Below are positions 33,720 to 45,258 of a stretch of DNA of 64,000 nt, one piece after another (the stretch's first letter is position 1; every line of letters begins with the position of its first letter). Under the pieces are notes generated by a model, which searched no databases, had not been told where the DNA came from, and saw only the letters and a program-made list of their open reading frames with translations. Source of the DNA: Echinarachnius parma (lineage: Eukaryota > Echinodermata > Echinoidea > Clypeasteroida > Echinarachniidae); NCBI GenBank assembly GCA_037951105.1, contig JBAMJV010007954.1, forward strand, positions 122,505 to 186,504, written 5' to 3'. Both the position numbers and the translations under genes were made by a program.

Positions 33720-33930
33720 TCAAAGCCGAGACAACAATTTTCGACACTTTCAAGGCCGAGATCACGGTTTTTCGACATTTTCGAGGCCGGGATCACGGTT
33801 TTTCAACATTTTCGAGGCCGAGACTACGGTTTTTTCAACATTTTCAAGGCTGAGACTACGGTTTTTTCGCACTTTTCGAGGCCGAGACCAGCAAAAATTA
33901 CGATCGAGACCGCTAAAATTTGGTCTCGAG
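33720..33930 (+). repeat. 33-bp tandem repeat (CGAGGCCGAGAC...)
   Basis: About five to six units of TTTTCGAGGCCGAGACTACGG-type text (alternating 32-35 bp). A 122-codon frame across it is an artefact of the repeat. It is preceded by CAGTGGCGTACCCAGG and a G-run. Confidence 0.8.
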
Positions 33931-34083
33931 ACCAGTTAAAATTTGAAAGGGTGGGTTCAAACCCCCCAAAACAGTCATTTTTGGGTCAAAGGGGGGGAGG
34001 GGGGGGGGGGGGGGGGGGGGTTGAACCTAGGGTACAATCTCAGTCGGATCTCGGACTCGGCTTCGAATAATTTTCAACGACAT

Positions 34084-34345
34084 CCCCCCCCCCCCCCTCA
34101 AAAAATGTTGACGGTCACCCCCCCCCCCCCCCCTCGAAAAATCTTCACTGGCACCCCCCTCAAAAAAAATTCACCAACAGCCCCCCTCGAAATATCTTAA
34201 TCCCCACCCCTCGAAAAATCCTTACTGACACCCCCTCGAAAAAAAATTCACCGACACCCCCACTCGAATACTTTACTAACATCCCCCTCCTCGAAAAAAT
34301 CCTCACCGCTACCCCCCTCGAAAAATCTTCACTGACACCCCCCCC
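34084..34345. repeat. Tandem CCCCCTCGAAAAATC repeat
   Basis: Irregular units of about 30 bp, CACCCCCCTCGAAAAATCTTCA, degenerate and with variable C-runs. Confidence 0.8.
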
Positions 34346-34400
<55 letters not shown>

Positions 34401-34575
34401 TACCACTGCTACCACTACCACCACTACCACCACTACCACCACTACCACCACTACCACCACTACCACCACTACCACCACTACCATTACTACCACTACTACC
34501 ACCACTACCACCACTACCACTACCACTACCACTACCACTACCACTACCACTACCACTACTACTACTACTACTACA
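34346..34575. repeat. (TAC/CAC)n trinucleotide microsatellite
   Basis: Pure CTA repeats grading into CAC/TAC interspersed units and back. The poly-Ser and poly-Val minus-strand frames are artefacts of this array. Confidence 0.95.
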
Positions 34576-35344
34576 GGCTACTAATACTATACTACTACTG
34601 TATGGTAATAATAATACAATAGTTATAATCAGTGGGGTCATGCATGGTCCAGTACCCACTACACCCATCACTTACTCACACTGCCCCCCTTTCTCCCCCC
34701 TCTCCCTCACTGCCTTCAGCATGGTGTCCATTCCTATTATAGATCTGTTATAATGTATTGTATTTTAATGATTGGATGCCGAACTTAACGAACTGCTGTC
34801 CAAATTTGTAATAATACACTGTTACCCTAACAATAACTTGTATATTATATTATAACCATACAAGCAGAGAATCCACTATAATTAACCATAATAGTGTTTT
34901 TCTACAGGAAAAAAAAATAATGAGTCACAAAAACACAACATATAATATACCTCACTCAAAGATCTGGTGACGGGTAAATTGCTAGTAATATTATAATAAT
35001 AGATAGCATTTACAGTGGGCATTCTATGTAGGTGAACAATTCAGCGGCGCATTATCATTATCCCTTAGCTGGATTTCATCCAAATTAAATGGTTTTGCCA
35101 TGTTTAAAAATGATTTTTCCCTCAAAAGAGGTGACTTTGCCTCAGTCAATATTGGATTATGGGTTGTGGTCTATGGCCAATTAATGGGTGTTACAATAAG
35201 ATCAAATTGTCTTCAAACATGTTTAAAGTGTCTTTATTTTTCATTGGGATGGATTTGTATTTTTAGAGCCATTCATTAACCTATTCAGATATTGTTTGGT
35301 CCTAAAAATACCTGAGGGTGTTTCACAAAGATCCCAAGTTGAAC
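34576..35344. other. Unassigned AT-rich stretch
   Basis: No gene or repeat recognised. Confidence 0.45.
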
Positions 35345-35791
35345 TTAAAGGGGAATTAACCCTTATCCTTTTGAGTTACTGGATGTGATGAGAGCATAAC
35401 TACTATCATTGCTAGTCACTTATTTCCTCATGAATATTCCAGATTACAAAAATAATCAATATTTTATGGACCACTGTCGTCTGCTTTCAATGCCAACAGG
35501 AGGCGGCCATTTCTTCAACTTCTCGCGGTGAAATGACGTGGCAGGCGGAGAACACAATAGCGGGTTACGATGATGCTATTGTGTTCTCCGACTGCCACGT
35601 CATTTCACCGCGAGTAGTTGAAGAAATGGCCGCCTCCTATGGGCATTGAAAGCAGACGACAGTGGTCCATAAAATATTGATTATTTTTGTAATCGGGAAT
35701 ATTCATGAGGAAATAAGTGACTAGCAATGATAGTAGTTATGCTCTCATCACATCCAGTAAGTCAAAAGGATAAGGGTTAATTCCCCTTTAA
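35345..35791. mobile_element. Long near-perfect foldback, TTAA-flanked
   Basis: 447 bp with two arms of about 215 bp that are almost exact inverse copies, separated by only about 15 bp (near 35563-35577). Begins TTAAAGGGGAATTAACCC and ends GGGTTAATTCCCCTTTAA. The very low arm divergence suggests recent origin or gene conversion. TTAA targeting fits Kolobok or piggyBac-type mobilisation. Confidence 0.9.
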
Positions 35792-36402
35792 CACTTAGTG
35801 GGGCTTAAACGCTATGGAAAGCCACTAGTTTCTTTAAATTTGTAAACAAGTTCTTTAAACAGGCCTACAATGTTCATACAAATCATTTAACATTTTCTTT
35901 TATCAAAAAGACTTCAAATTATTTATGTGAAATTTTGTGGACAATTTCCAATATCCGCATTTATGCTCTTGAATATGTTTAATTCCGAAGCTACCAATGG
36001 TTTTCCATAATGTTTTAGTCTTTATTAAGGTAGTGTTACGTTCGACTTGGGATCTTTGTTAAACACCCCCCTGGGCATATCTCAAACCATCTTGGATGGG
36101 TTTACCCATTTAGGACTGGTCCTGGAAATACTTGGGCTGGGGTTTATGGATGATAGATAATGCATGTTTATACCAAAATCAAAATGGTGTTTCATGGGTT
36201 CAAGTTGATCCATCAGCAGCGCAATTTGTTCTGTGCACTGCACTGGCACTACCGAGAAAATAGGAAGCTGCTGATTTGATTAATTACTCTAGTAAGAGAT
36301 GAATCTATTTTGTCTGCACTTTGCTGTCGGAAGTTGATCAACTTGGCCTTCCTGTGGCTAGATGGTCACATTCACTTTAACCTTCCTGGCCTGTCATTTC
36401 AA

Positions 36403-36791
36403 TTAAAGGTGCACCTGTAAAGTGTCAGATATTGCCCAAAATTACATTTGAGACTTCAATCCTATACCAAAAACATTGTAAGATATGTCCGAATGATGTG
36501 TGAAAGTTTCATTAAAAAAGAACACTGCTTTCCTGGTTAAAAAAGCGAAAATTTGCGTCAGCTTTTGCAACAAATTACTGTATAACGTGTATGAGGTTTA
36601 TGACCGTTCATTAACGCTCTTGAGCTAAATGATTATCAATGATAGATATCGTCATACTAAAGGGGAATTTAAAAAAAATCTAACCCTATTTTATTCTTCT
36701 ATTACCATAAGCAAAACAATACGGTAGAAGAGAAATGTGGAAGCTCCAAGTAATTTTCGTGGAGTTAGACACTTTACTGGTTTCACTTTAA
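36403..36791. mobile_element. Diverged TTAA-family MITE
   Basis: TTAAAGGTGCACCTGTAAAG at the left and GGTTTCACTTTAA at the right; the interior shares TTTGAGACTTCAATC and GAATGATGTGTGA with 23656-24072. Confidence 0.6.
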
Positions 36792-37094
36792 CATCTCATT
36801 AATTCTTAAAAACCGGTAATGAAAAGCTAGTTGAGTTAATTCACACGCCTGTGCATGTGGTATTAAAGGTGGTTTTGATTCGTAAATCTGAGGCACGGTG
36901 CCAGCTTGTGAATGCCTTGCGCATGGTGCAACACACTTGCTGGCTCAGTGTAATGTAGTGCACTTAAACTAGCCAGGTTATTAATGTTTGTCAATGTCTT
37001 GTCAATTCAATTAACATCTCATTAATTCTTAAAAACTGGTAATGAATAGGTAGTTGAGTTAATTCACACGCCTGAGCATGTGGTAATATTAAAG
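36789..37094 (+). repeat. Direct duplication of an 80-bp block
   Basis: TTAACATCTCATTAATTCTT...TTCACACGCCTG.GCATGTGGTA occurs at about 36788-36865 and 37011-37087, with different DNA between. Confidence 0.8.
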
Positions 37095-37158
37095 GTGTTT
37101 GCTAGAGCACATTTGACTGTAAACCCTTATCATTGTTACTTCACTCCTTTTGCCCTAC

Positions 37159-37312
37159 CAGGAGAAAACAGATATGATTTCAGAGGCTACCCTAAGCCTG
37201 CCTGCATGAAAAATAGCACCAACAAAAATTGTTTGGCATTAAACTCTAACAAATTCAAGGGGACTCTTTTTGGCATTTGGGATTCTAATTTGCCCTGTAT
37301 TTGTTCACTGGT
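37159..37312. mobile_element. Degenerate hAT-like element
   Basis: CAGGAGAAAAC start and TTTGTTCACTG end, with GGGGACTCTTTTTGGCATTTG inside. Near-matching flanks TGCCCTAC and TTCCCTAC suggest an old 8-bp duplication. Confidence 0.45.
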
Positions 37313-37672
37313 TCCCTACCCTTCCTCCCCAACCCCATATCATTCACACTAGCATTATTCACACAACCAACAATGTGATATCTAAATCTCGATGGATTAT
37401 CAATCAATGGTTTTTAATTGGCACGCATACTATTTTTACACCCACACAGGTGTATTAATAGAATTGGACAAACAACTGACCTAACAAACAAACCACTTGA
37501 CCAATTGTAACTATTCAGCCTCAGCTTGTGAAATTTGAGGCCAAAAGGTATCCATATCATAGCGTGATTCAAGTACCACTATTTTTGTCTGAGAACTTGA
37601 CTCTTATACCCTTTTCATAGTGGTTCTATCAGTGTCACACCAATGAAAATACTGCCTTATGGGCAATTCCAA

Positions 37673-38666
37673 GGTAACGGAAGGACATTCAGACACAATT
37701 TTGGAACTTCAATCAAATAATTCCAGGATCCTGCTTTTGATTTTTTATTCTAAATGGCATGTCTTTGATCCTTGTTGGGACACCTTTGATTTCCACTATT
37801 TCTAAAATTTTGACCGCATTATGTAAATTAGATATGGACACTAATGAGGCCGGTAACGGAAGGACGCCAAAATGGACATGGCTTTTCAAATTTTTTAGTT
37901 ATGACCCAATCTCTGTGAAGTTACGAGGTTTATCATGTTAAGTTGGCTACTAGTCAATTTCCTTATGTTCAAAGAGTATAACACCACCTTTTAAGAAAAA
38001 TATCTACATTGGTATATTAATTATGAGAAATTAATAACTCCAGTGTTCGGTAACGGAAGGACGGTAACGGAAGGACCTCTGAAAAGTCTATTGGAATTGT
38101 ACAATAAAATTAATTTTGAAATTTAAAGACCATTTATGAGAAGGAAACATCTCTTTTGTGGTCTAAAATGAGTTTGTATCATAGATAGCATATGGACATC
38201 ACAACCATTTACATTTCTATTTTTTTCTTACTATATTTCATGCTCCAATAGCTCTTATTCATGGTCAATCCATGGTAACGGAAGGACACTCAGACACAAA
38301 TTGTCAACTTTAAGAAAGACATTTTTAAATACTTGTGTTGTTAGAACAGTCTATTTTGATAACACTACTTCCAAAACATACAGTTTTAAGGTCCCATAAT
38401 TGTTTTGATTTTTTTAATCTCCGCACATTATTGAATATGCATACAAATGAGGTCGGTAACGGAAGGACACTAAAATGGACAAGGTTTTGTTATCAAATCA
38501 GTTTTAACTAAAACTCTGTGATATTAAATAATACAAAATATTTTAAGGGTACACATTTCATTCTCTGAAGGGTTAAGAAGAATTTACTTGTTCTTTGATT
38601 AAAATTTGTCCGCAGATATTTGAGTTATTTCACACAAAGCGGACCAATGTTCGGTAACGGAAGGAC
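37673..38666 (+). repeat. Higher-order repeat, about 600 bp, with GGTAACGGAAGGAC boxes
   Basis: Boxes start at 37673, 37852, 38049, 38063, 38274, 38455 and 38653. Spacings 179/197 then 181/198 show two homologous units offset by about 602 bp. The two units are visibly diverged between boxes (shared text such as CAGACACAA and ACTAATGAGG/ACAAATGAGG), whereas the 14-base box is identical in all. Two further boxes lie at 39622 and 39786. Confidence 0.88.
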
Positions 38667-39600
38667 ATAATGGACTATAATGTATGATATGACACAGTAG
38701 GGTCATTCCATGTCAAATCACCTTTTAAAAATTTGAAAATTTTCATCGCAGCCCCCTTCAAATGTGCTAATATTTGGTATGTATGATATTTCAACCTTTA
38801 AAAGCGCAAATATTTAAGTTTTAGCCCAATCCGCCCAATGGTTTTGGCGCTATGGTCGATTCTTATAGGGGAGTTTTGTAAGAAATGGGCGTGGGCACCA
38901 TTTTTCAAATGGCCATTGTCCATTAGCCGTTGGGTCAATTTATTTTGTAAAGGTGCCATTGGATTGGGGATGTTATGTGCAATCCATTTATGCCATTTGT
39001 GTTCATGCATGAGCGAGTTTGGTTACGATAACCTTTGACCTTAGATTTTGACCTTCCGTTTTACCTCGTGGATCAAATAATTTTGAGAATTTTTTTGCTT
39101 AAATCTTGGCTTGATATAATTTCTACAACATATGAAAGAATTGGACATATTTTATTTCTTGCTTTTTCTACAGCCTTGTTTTTAGTTTGCAAATTTCATG
39201 TAAAATTTAATTATTTTAGACCTACACCCATGTCCAAGAATTCTATAGGGGTGTATTGTATAAAAAAAGACCTATTCAAAGTCATGATCAGAGCCTATTC
39301 ACACCCTGGCTCACCACAGTTAAATAGACCTACTAATCCCCATACAATAGAAATCCAGACAAATGGCATCATGATACAAGGGCCCTGTTGCAGAAAGAGA
39401 TAAAATCAATTGTGAGCCAGATCAAATGTTCTAAATGCACAAATCTGATTGGTTGAAACACAGAAAATTACTAGTCTGACCACGCTACGCCACTGATAGC
39501 TGGCCATTGCAGGTATTGTCTCATTATTTTGGGTTTTCATATATGAGAGACCAATTTTTGAACATAAATTTTGTCATAATATGTAATATGAGGTACCTTG
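38667..39600. other. Unassigned insert between motif blocks
   Basis: It contains GGGTCATTCCATGTCAAATC (a phrase I have seen as a dispersed repeat in other animal genomes), and a 122-codon plus frame at 39035-39403 without splice borders or motif. A degenerate inverse of the box (GACCTTCCGTTTTACC) is at 39050-39065. Confidence 0.4.
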
Positions 39601-41084
39601 TCCATCTGTTACCATGTGTATGGTAACGGAAGGACATTTTCTTTTGTTATTTATTAATTAACGAAGAAACAATGAGTAATACAATTGTTAGCCATGGGAA
39701 GGCCTACTTGAACTTGCTTTGCACTGAAGATTGGTCTGCTCTCTAACAATTATGTGAGCCACAAAATTAAAAATATTGATTTTTCGGTAACGGAAGGACA
39801 TTTTCATAGGCTGAACATAAGAAGTCATTGAAGCATAACAAATCAAATAAATCATACAAATTTACTATTTTACGAAATGGTCTTATCTCGGGAGTCAGAA
39901 TAATGGATTTTAGGCTTAACTGGGGAAATATAAAACAAACACAGGATCAAAACACTTTTTCACAAAAATGTCAAATTTGTGGGGTTCAATTATGGTTATA
40001 AAGTTATTATAAAAAAACAACTAAAATTATGTAAAACTAAAATGTTCTCATTGAATCCCAAAAATATAGAAATTAAGCTTTGATTTGATACCAAATTTGT
40101 ATCATAAAAATGCTTGTAAAATTTTTGGTCAAATGTCCACTTTGGCGTGGAATTGCCCTTATGTAAACAAAGTTGAAACCGCCGCTTTCCCGCATGTGCC
40201 ATTCATACTGCCGGAGAAATTCACTCACTGGGGCAAGCCTCGGCCGGAAGTGAAGAATTATTGCGCAATCGCTTGCTAGCTAGGCGCTACAGTGGCCAGA
40301 ACAAAATAATGACCTTTGACCATTTTCATCAGTGTTTTTCTCCCGAACACATTCAAACACAGCTTTTCATCGGAGTCGCACCGATAAAAAGAGAATTTCT
40401 CCTGCTCTTGAGCAGGAGAATTTCTTCGCCTATTTCTCATCTTTATATCGGCTATTTCTCCTCTGTACCATTCATAGTGGCCGTTTCATCAGGTGCGTCT
40501 GGAAGCATCCGATAAAAATCAGCGCACTATGAAAGGGGAATTAGTGTGATTCAAGTACTGGTACTATTTTTGTTGTGAGAATAAGACTTTTAGGTATACT
40601 AGACAGGATGTGGGTTATAATTGTTGACATATTTCCTCTAGCCAGCTCTAATTTCCCACTAACAGTTTGTTTGTGTGTTTCCAGGCTAGTTTGCCTGTCA
40701 TCAAGTCATATTGTGCCAGAGGGGGGACGTCAATCTCTTTTAATTTGTTATTTCAGATGCAATGGTCATAATTATGTTGTGCAAACATGACGAACTTGGG
40801 CAAGTTGTTTTTTAAATAGGTCCCAATATATACTCCCACTAGCAATACATACACTTCACATTCATAATGGTGATGTATACAAATATCCACAAGCCCTCAA
40901 ATATTATGTACATGTATAAGAAAACCATCAAGCATGCCACATGTTATTTAATGTTGTTATAAATACAGTGACCTTTGCAAATGAATGAGTGAGCTAAACG
41001 ATTTTGAGTTTACATCAATCCAGCCACTCAGATAAAACCAATTCATGTCATTACTGGGTTGCGTTGAGCCCATACAAGTTGCCA

Positions 41085-41480
41085 TTCCAAGTGGCAGAGC
41101 TAGGGGCTACCAAATAGGGGCATTATTGGGGGCAGTATTATGGGATGCATTATTGGGGGCATTATTATGGGGCATAATGGGAGTACTATTAATATTGGGG
41201 AAATTATTGTACTATGTAGGGGTATTATGAGTAAGGGATTATTGTGGGGGCATTATTATTGGGGGCATTATTATGGGATGCATTATTACGGGGCCTCATG
41301 GAGGAATTATTAATACTGGTGTATTACTTGGAAGGCAATGTTACAGGGGAATTATTATTATTGGGGGCATTATTGTAGGGGTATTATGAGTTGGGGATTA
41401 TTGTGGGGGATTTATCATTGGGTTTTTATAATGGGAGCATCATTATGAGGGCATACTATTATGAGGCATTATGGAGAGGC
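41085..41480. repeat. GGGGGCATTATTATTG-type minisatellite
   Basis: Irregular units of about 15-30 bp (GGGGCATTATTATGGG), highly variable in length and sequence. Confidence 0.85.
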
Positions 41481-41857
41481 AGCTTGCATGAACCTGCATG
41501 GTTCAAAAATTATTATGCGGGGATGGGGGGTAGGGGGTAGGGGGGTGTATATATGTAAGATCTTATAGTCCAAGAGAGAATTTTGAATGGAATGATGAAT
41601 AGTTTTTATTCTTTGTTGTGTTATATCATTTTGGGGGGTTGGGGTAGCCCCTTTGTCCCTGTAGCCAGTATTTCACTGTATTAAAGAAACAAACAAACAT
41701 AAAAACAAAGATTGAGTTTGTTGGGTGGACAGATCACAGGCAGGATGTTGCCACGGTAACTGGTACACATTTGTGGAACATGATCAGTCTGAATTTCCTG
41801 TTCTTGGCGTCATGCGTCAGAATGATTTGTTTCATCCATTTCTGTCTGTCATGAATG

Positions 41858-42201
41858 TTAAAGGGATCTACTAACTTTTGTCAACATCTGCACAAACTGA
41901 TGAAGGGTTGATACAATGTGTGTTCCTTTGATCTAATATGTCCACTGAATAACTTGTGAAAATTCCATGTTAAATGAATGTCATATCATATGGCCGAGTA
42001 AAGTGTGAAAATGCTAAATTATGTTGAAACTAGCTTTGTACACAGTTATCATTCATTCTCCAGTGGATATTTATAAATCTGAACACTTCAATGATAACTA
42101 TCTTTATAATGAAAGGGTATTTTGGAAAACTAAAAACTTGTATACCTGCTAGAGTTCTAATCAAGTTTTGTGGATTTTGACGATGTTACTAGATCCTTTA
42201 A
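41858..42201. mobile_element. Intact TTAA-flanked MITE, 344 bp
   Basis: TTAAAGGGATCTACTAACTT at the left; GTTACTAGATCCTTTAA at the right. It is the uninterrupted relative that defines the empty site of the tRNA-bearing insertion at 26935-27175. Also related to 57054-57409. Confidence 0.88.
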
Positions 42202-42324
42202 AAGTCACAGGCTCGGAATAGTTTTACTAGATAGACGGCGCTATACAAATGCTGGACAGGTAAGTAAGTAAGTAAAGTGATCTATTAACTTTGTCAAATT
42301 CAACCAAAATCACATGGAGCTTTC

Positions 42325-42665
42325 CAGCGAAAAAATTAATATTTTTATTTCGGGGGCTCCTTTTCGGGGGCTACTTTTCCAACTTTCGGGGGCTACTTTT
42401 ATCATCTCGGGGGCTACAAATTTCCGGGCTCTTTTTCGAATTTCAGGGGCTACTATTAAGCTCTAATGCTGTAAGTGATCATCTTATAAACATTTGATCA
42501 CGATCCAAACAGAAAATCAAAAAAAAAAAAATCCCCAAAATCCCCCCCCCCCCCCAAAAAAAATATATGAACAAAATTTGGGGGGCTACTTTTTTTTTCT
42601 TCGGGGGCTCTTTTGGGCATTTCGGGGGCGAATTCGCCCGCCGCCCCTGTGTATTTTTTTTGCTG
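42325..42665 (+). mobile_element. hAT-like element, left member of an inverted pair
   Basis: CAGCGAAAAAAT start, TTTTTTTGCTG end, flanked by the exact 8-bp duplication GAGCTTTC. The interior has repeated CGGGGGCTAC blocks and a C-run. Confidence 0.9.
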
Positions 42666-42862
42666 GAGCTTTCACACTTCTCTTGTATCTTGTTGTTTTG
42701 ATGGTAACAGAAGACTGAAATTAGTTTGGATTTTTGCAATTCTCTCCCTAATTATGGAGATATTTGAGATTGAATTCAATAGCGTTCTGGGATGGTTTTC
42801 GCTTGTAGTCAAAAGTATCTGAATGTGGATACTTTGACTGTTTGTAATATCAGAATTCGGAT

Positions 42863-43184
42863 CAGCGAAAAAAATACACGGGGGCGGCGGGCGAATTCTC
42901 CCCCGAAATGCCCAAAAGAGCCCCCGAAAAAAAAAAAAGTAGCCCCCAAAATTTGTATTTTATTTTTTATTTTATTTTTGTAAATATTTTAATTTGGGGA
43001 TTTTTTGGGGGGGATTTTCTGTTTGGATCGCGATCAAATGCTTATAAGATGATCACTTACAGCATTAGAGCATAATAGTAGCCCCTTAAATTCGAAAAAG
43101 AGCCTGGAAATTTGTAGCCCCCGAGATGATAAAAGTAGCCCCCGAAAAGGAGCCCCTAAAATAAAAATATTAATTTGTTCGCTG
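42863..43184 (-). mobile_element. hAT-like element, right member of an inverted pair
   Basis: It is the same family in the opposite orientation, CAGCGAAAAAAAT...TTGTTCGCTG, flanked by ATTCGGAT and ATTTGGAT (7 of 8). With 42325-42665 it forms a large inverted repeat around 197 bp. Confidence 0.85.
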
Positions 43185-44709
43185 ATTTGGATACATCATG
43201 CAAACTCTTTGGGATAAAACCAATGTTGGTGCTTTAGTTTAGACATTGAAGACATTTCAGTTGCCCAAAGTTCACTTTTAGGTTGCCTCTTGCCCACGGG
43301 CTAGTGCTGATTTTGAGCCAGGATTGCTCAACTTGTTTAATCGGTGTTGCAGTAAAATGCCAAGGACTATTTATGTTTTGACAGAATTGAGGTGGGACTG
43401 GCAATCGATTGCCTTTTAAAGTACTTAGTGTGGTGAATCATGGATTGTACTAGTAGAATCCATGTGTAAATGTTGTCACGTGAACAAAGCATAAGTTGAA
43501 TGGGCAAATTATGCAGTATTTATCCGTTTATTTGACTATGTTTGCAAAATAGTGGGTGAAAATGTAATTGCAAACGAAAACAAAGAAAATGCAAATGAAC
43601 ATGCCGTTGTTATATATATTTCATACAACCTCAATGATATTTTGATACATTACTGTGATAGTTTGTGCTAGAACTTCTTTTAAAATCTGTTCCCTACTAG
43701 ATGTTGCAATCCCCATAGAGTTAATACAGGGCCCAACAGGTTCCTGTAGGTAATGAGTTAATATCAAACCATTGAACTTGTATACAGACGCCACAACCGG
43801 TATTTCACCTCCGAAATAAACATTGTGCAATTTGCCTTCCGACAGAGTTATCAAGTACCTTTAAGAAGGCCGCTCCTGAGGCATCGTGGGTAGATTGTCG
43901 GTGATTAATGGCCTGCTTTTCCTGTTTCGCCGAGGATCAATTAGGCATTTCACACGAGCAAAACTGCACGTTTGCTAACAAGACTTTGTACAAGACTTTA
44001 TAATAAGAAGTACTTATGTCGTGAGTTACAGAATTATTACACAAGTGAAAAGATACCATGCAATACAAGCTGCTTATTCCTCATTCACAATTCTTATTCG
44101 TGAGAAATAAACATGTGACCTGGCTTTTATGAATACAGTTTACTTTTAGAAGGTTAAAAGAGAAATCTTTCATCGGATGTCATCGCAGTGTATTTTTTCA
44201 CCGTGCGAAAGGGCCCCGATGAAAGCTGTTCTGGGCGCTAAACGAAAGTGATTGTTGATCATTCCCAGGTTGGTATGCCATCACAACTACTTACATACAT
44301 TTATGTGTATTGTCACTCGCAAATGTGAACTTAATCTTTTGGAACAAGGCAGTATAATGCTATTGAATTATGACGCACATAATGTGTGCATTGGTAATGA
44401 AACTGCGAGATAATTCACAGAGGCATTTAAAACATAATTCCCGTGATATTTGTTAGTTTCTTTGGGCCACCACCTTTTCATTCTTGTTAAGAATCTTTTG
44501 CTTCATGACTAATGTGATGAAATACATGTATTTTTTGCTCTAATATTTGTATGTAAAAAGAAATTTTTACTCATAGTTGAACTTCAGAAATCATGCGCTG
44601 AGGGATCTTGGCTTACATTTGATATCCAGGGCTATATGTTCCTTTCTTGTTAAATTCATGTGCCTTTATCATCCTTGAAGTCCCCAGAACCTAGATGAAT
44701 CATTATGAT
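43185..44709. other. Unassigned region
   Basis: It includes the TTGCCCACGGGCTAGTGCTG repeat fragment (about 43258-43325) and a TTAA mini-element (43680-43761). No exon supported. Confidence 0.45.
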
Positions 44710-44711
44710 TT

Positions 44712-45258
44712 GATTTGATTAGAGTTTATTGTCCAAATGAATACATTTACAACTTACAAACATAATCAAGTTAAATAAACTTTAAGTTACATGTTTTGGG
44801 ATGCAAAACATGGGAAACTTGGCACTCAACACATTGTGGAAGTTGGTTGACCAGGAAGTCTTCAGGGTTGTCGTCCAAGAAAGGAAAAGAGCGGTTTAGA
44901 CTCTGTCTCGGATTATGAGTAATGCTCTTCCGTCTTGCTTTGGTTTTTATGAATGGGTTACCTGTTGATAGAAATGAGTTACTGTGATCAGCACCGTGAA
45001 AAGGCAAAATTTGTTTACGGTTTGTTTTTGTTTGTGTATCGAGTAATAAAGTAATAAAATCTGATTTTCCTGAATTATTGTTTTTTTTACATGGAATGAG
45101 AACAAGGAAGTTAACATGTTTCTAACAACAACAAAATATTCAGGGGGAAATTCAGGAATTAAAACAGGGCTTGCCTTTCGTGTTCGTGTGGGTGTCATAA
45201 CCACGAGAATTTCTGCTGGGATACCTGATATCATCAAATAGGTGGCCGGACCGGCCAC
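44712..45258 (-). mobile_element. Possible retroelement 3' end, minus strand
   Basis: Read on the minus strand it ends in GGACAATAAACTCT followed by (AATCA)n, a familiar LINE 3' tail. Upstream are frames of 103 and 78 codons (45258-44947 and 45007-44771) separated by stops, with a protein-like segment (KARRKSITHNPRQSLNRSFP). I do not recognise the domain and see no clear target duplication. Confidence 0.4.

Larger units (their letters stand above)
37609..40538. mobile_element. 2.9-kb element with CCCTTTTCATAGTG ends and motif-rich core
   Basis: The left end CCCTTTTCATAGTG is mirrored by CACTATGAAAGGGG at 40525-40538 (13 of 14). The core has nine exact copies of GGTAACGGAAGGAC, arranged in a roughly 600-bp higher-order repeat. 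The right third has short hairpins (for example TTCTCCTGCTC / GAGCAGGAGAA near 40397-40420). Just outside both ends lies a similar text of about 45 bp (GTGATTCAAGTAC...ACTATTTTTGT) in the same direction. No transposase or other protein is recognised. No standard target duplication is visible, so the transposon call is an inference from the inverted ends. Confidence 0.55.

Noticed and set aside
34309-34671. Poly-Ser/Gly and poly-Val minus-strand frames
   Set aside because: Translation of a (TAC/CAC)n microsatellite.
39035-39403. 122-codon plus frame
   Set aside because: No splice borders, no motif, and it lies within the proposed 2.9-kb repeat element.
37673-39799. CRISPR-like array suggested by regularly repeated GGTAACGGAAGGAC
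   Set aside because: Spacings are 14 to about 970 bp and the inter-box DNA is itself repeated; the context is animal nuclear DNA, without cas genes.
40381-40430. Hairpin TTCTCCTGCTC / GAGCAGGAGAA as a microRNA precursor
   Set aside because: The stem is only 11 bp and lies within a repeat element; TTTCTCCTGCT also occurs alone at 8787 and 18088.
37609-40538. Standard target-site duplication for the 2.9-kb element
   Set aside because: I looked for 2- to 10-bp direct repeats at both edges and found none convincing; only the long 45-bp similarity is present.
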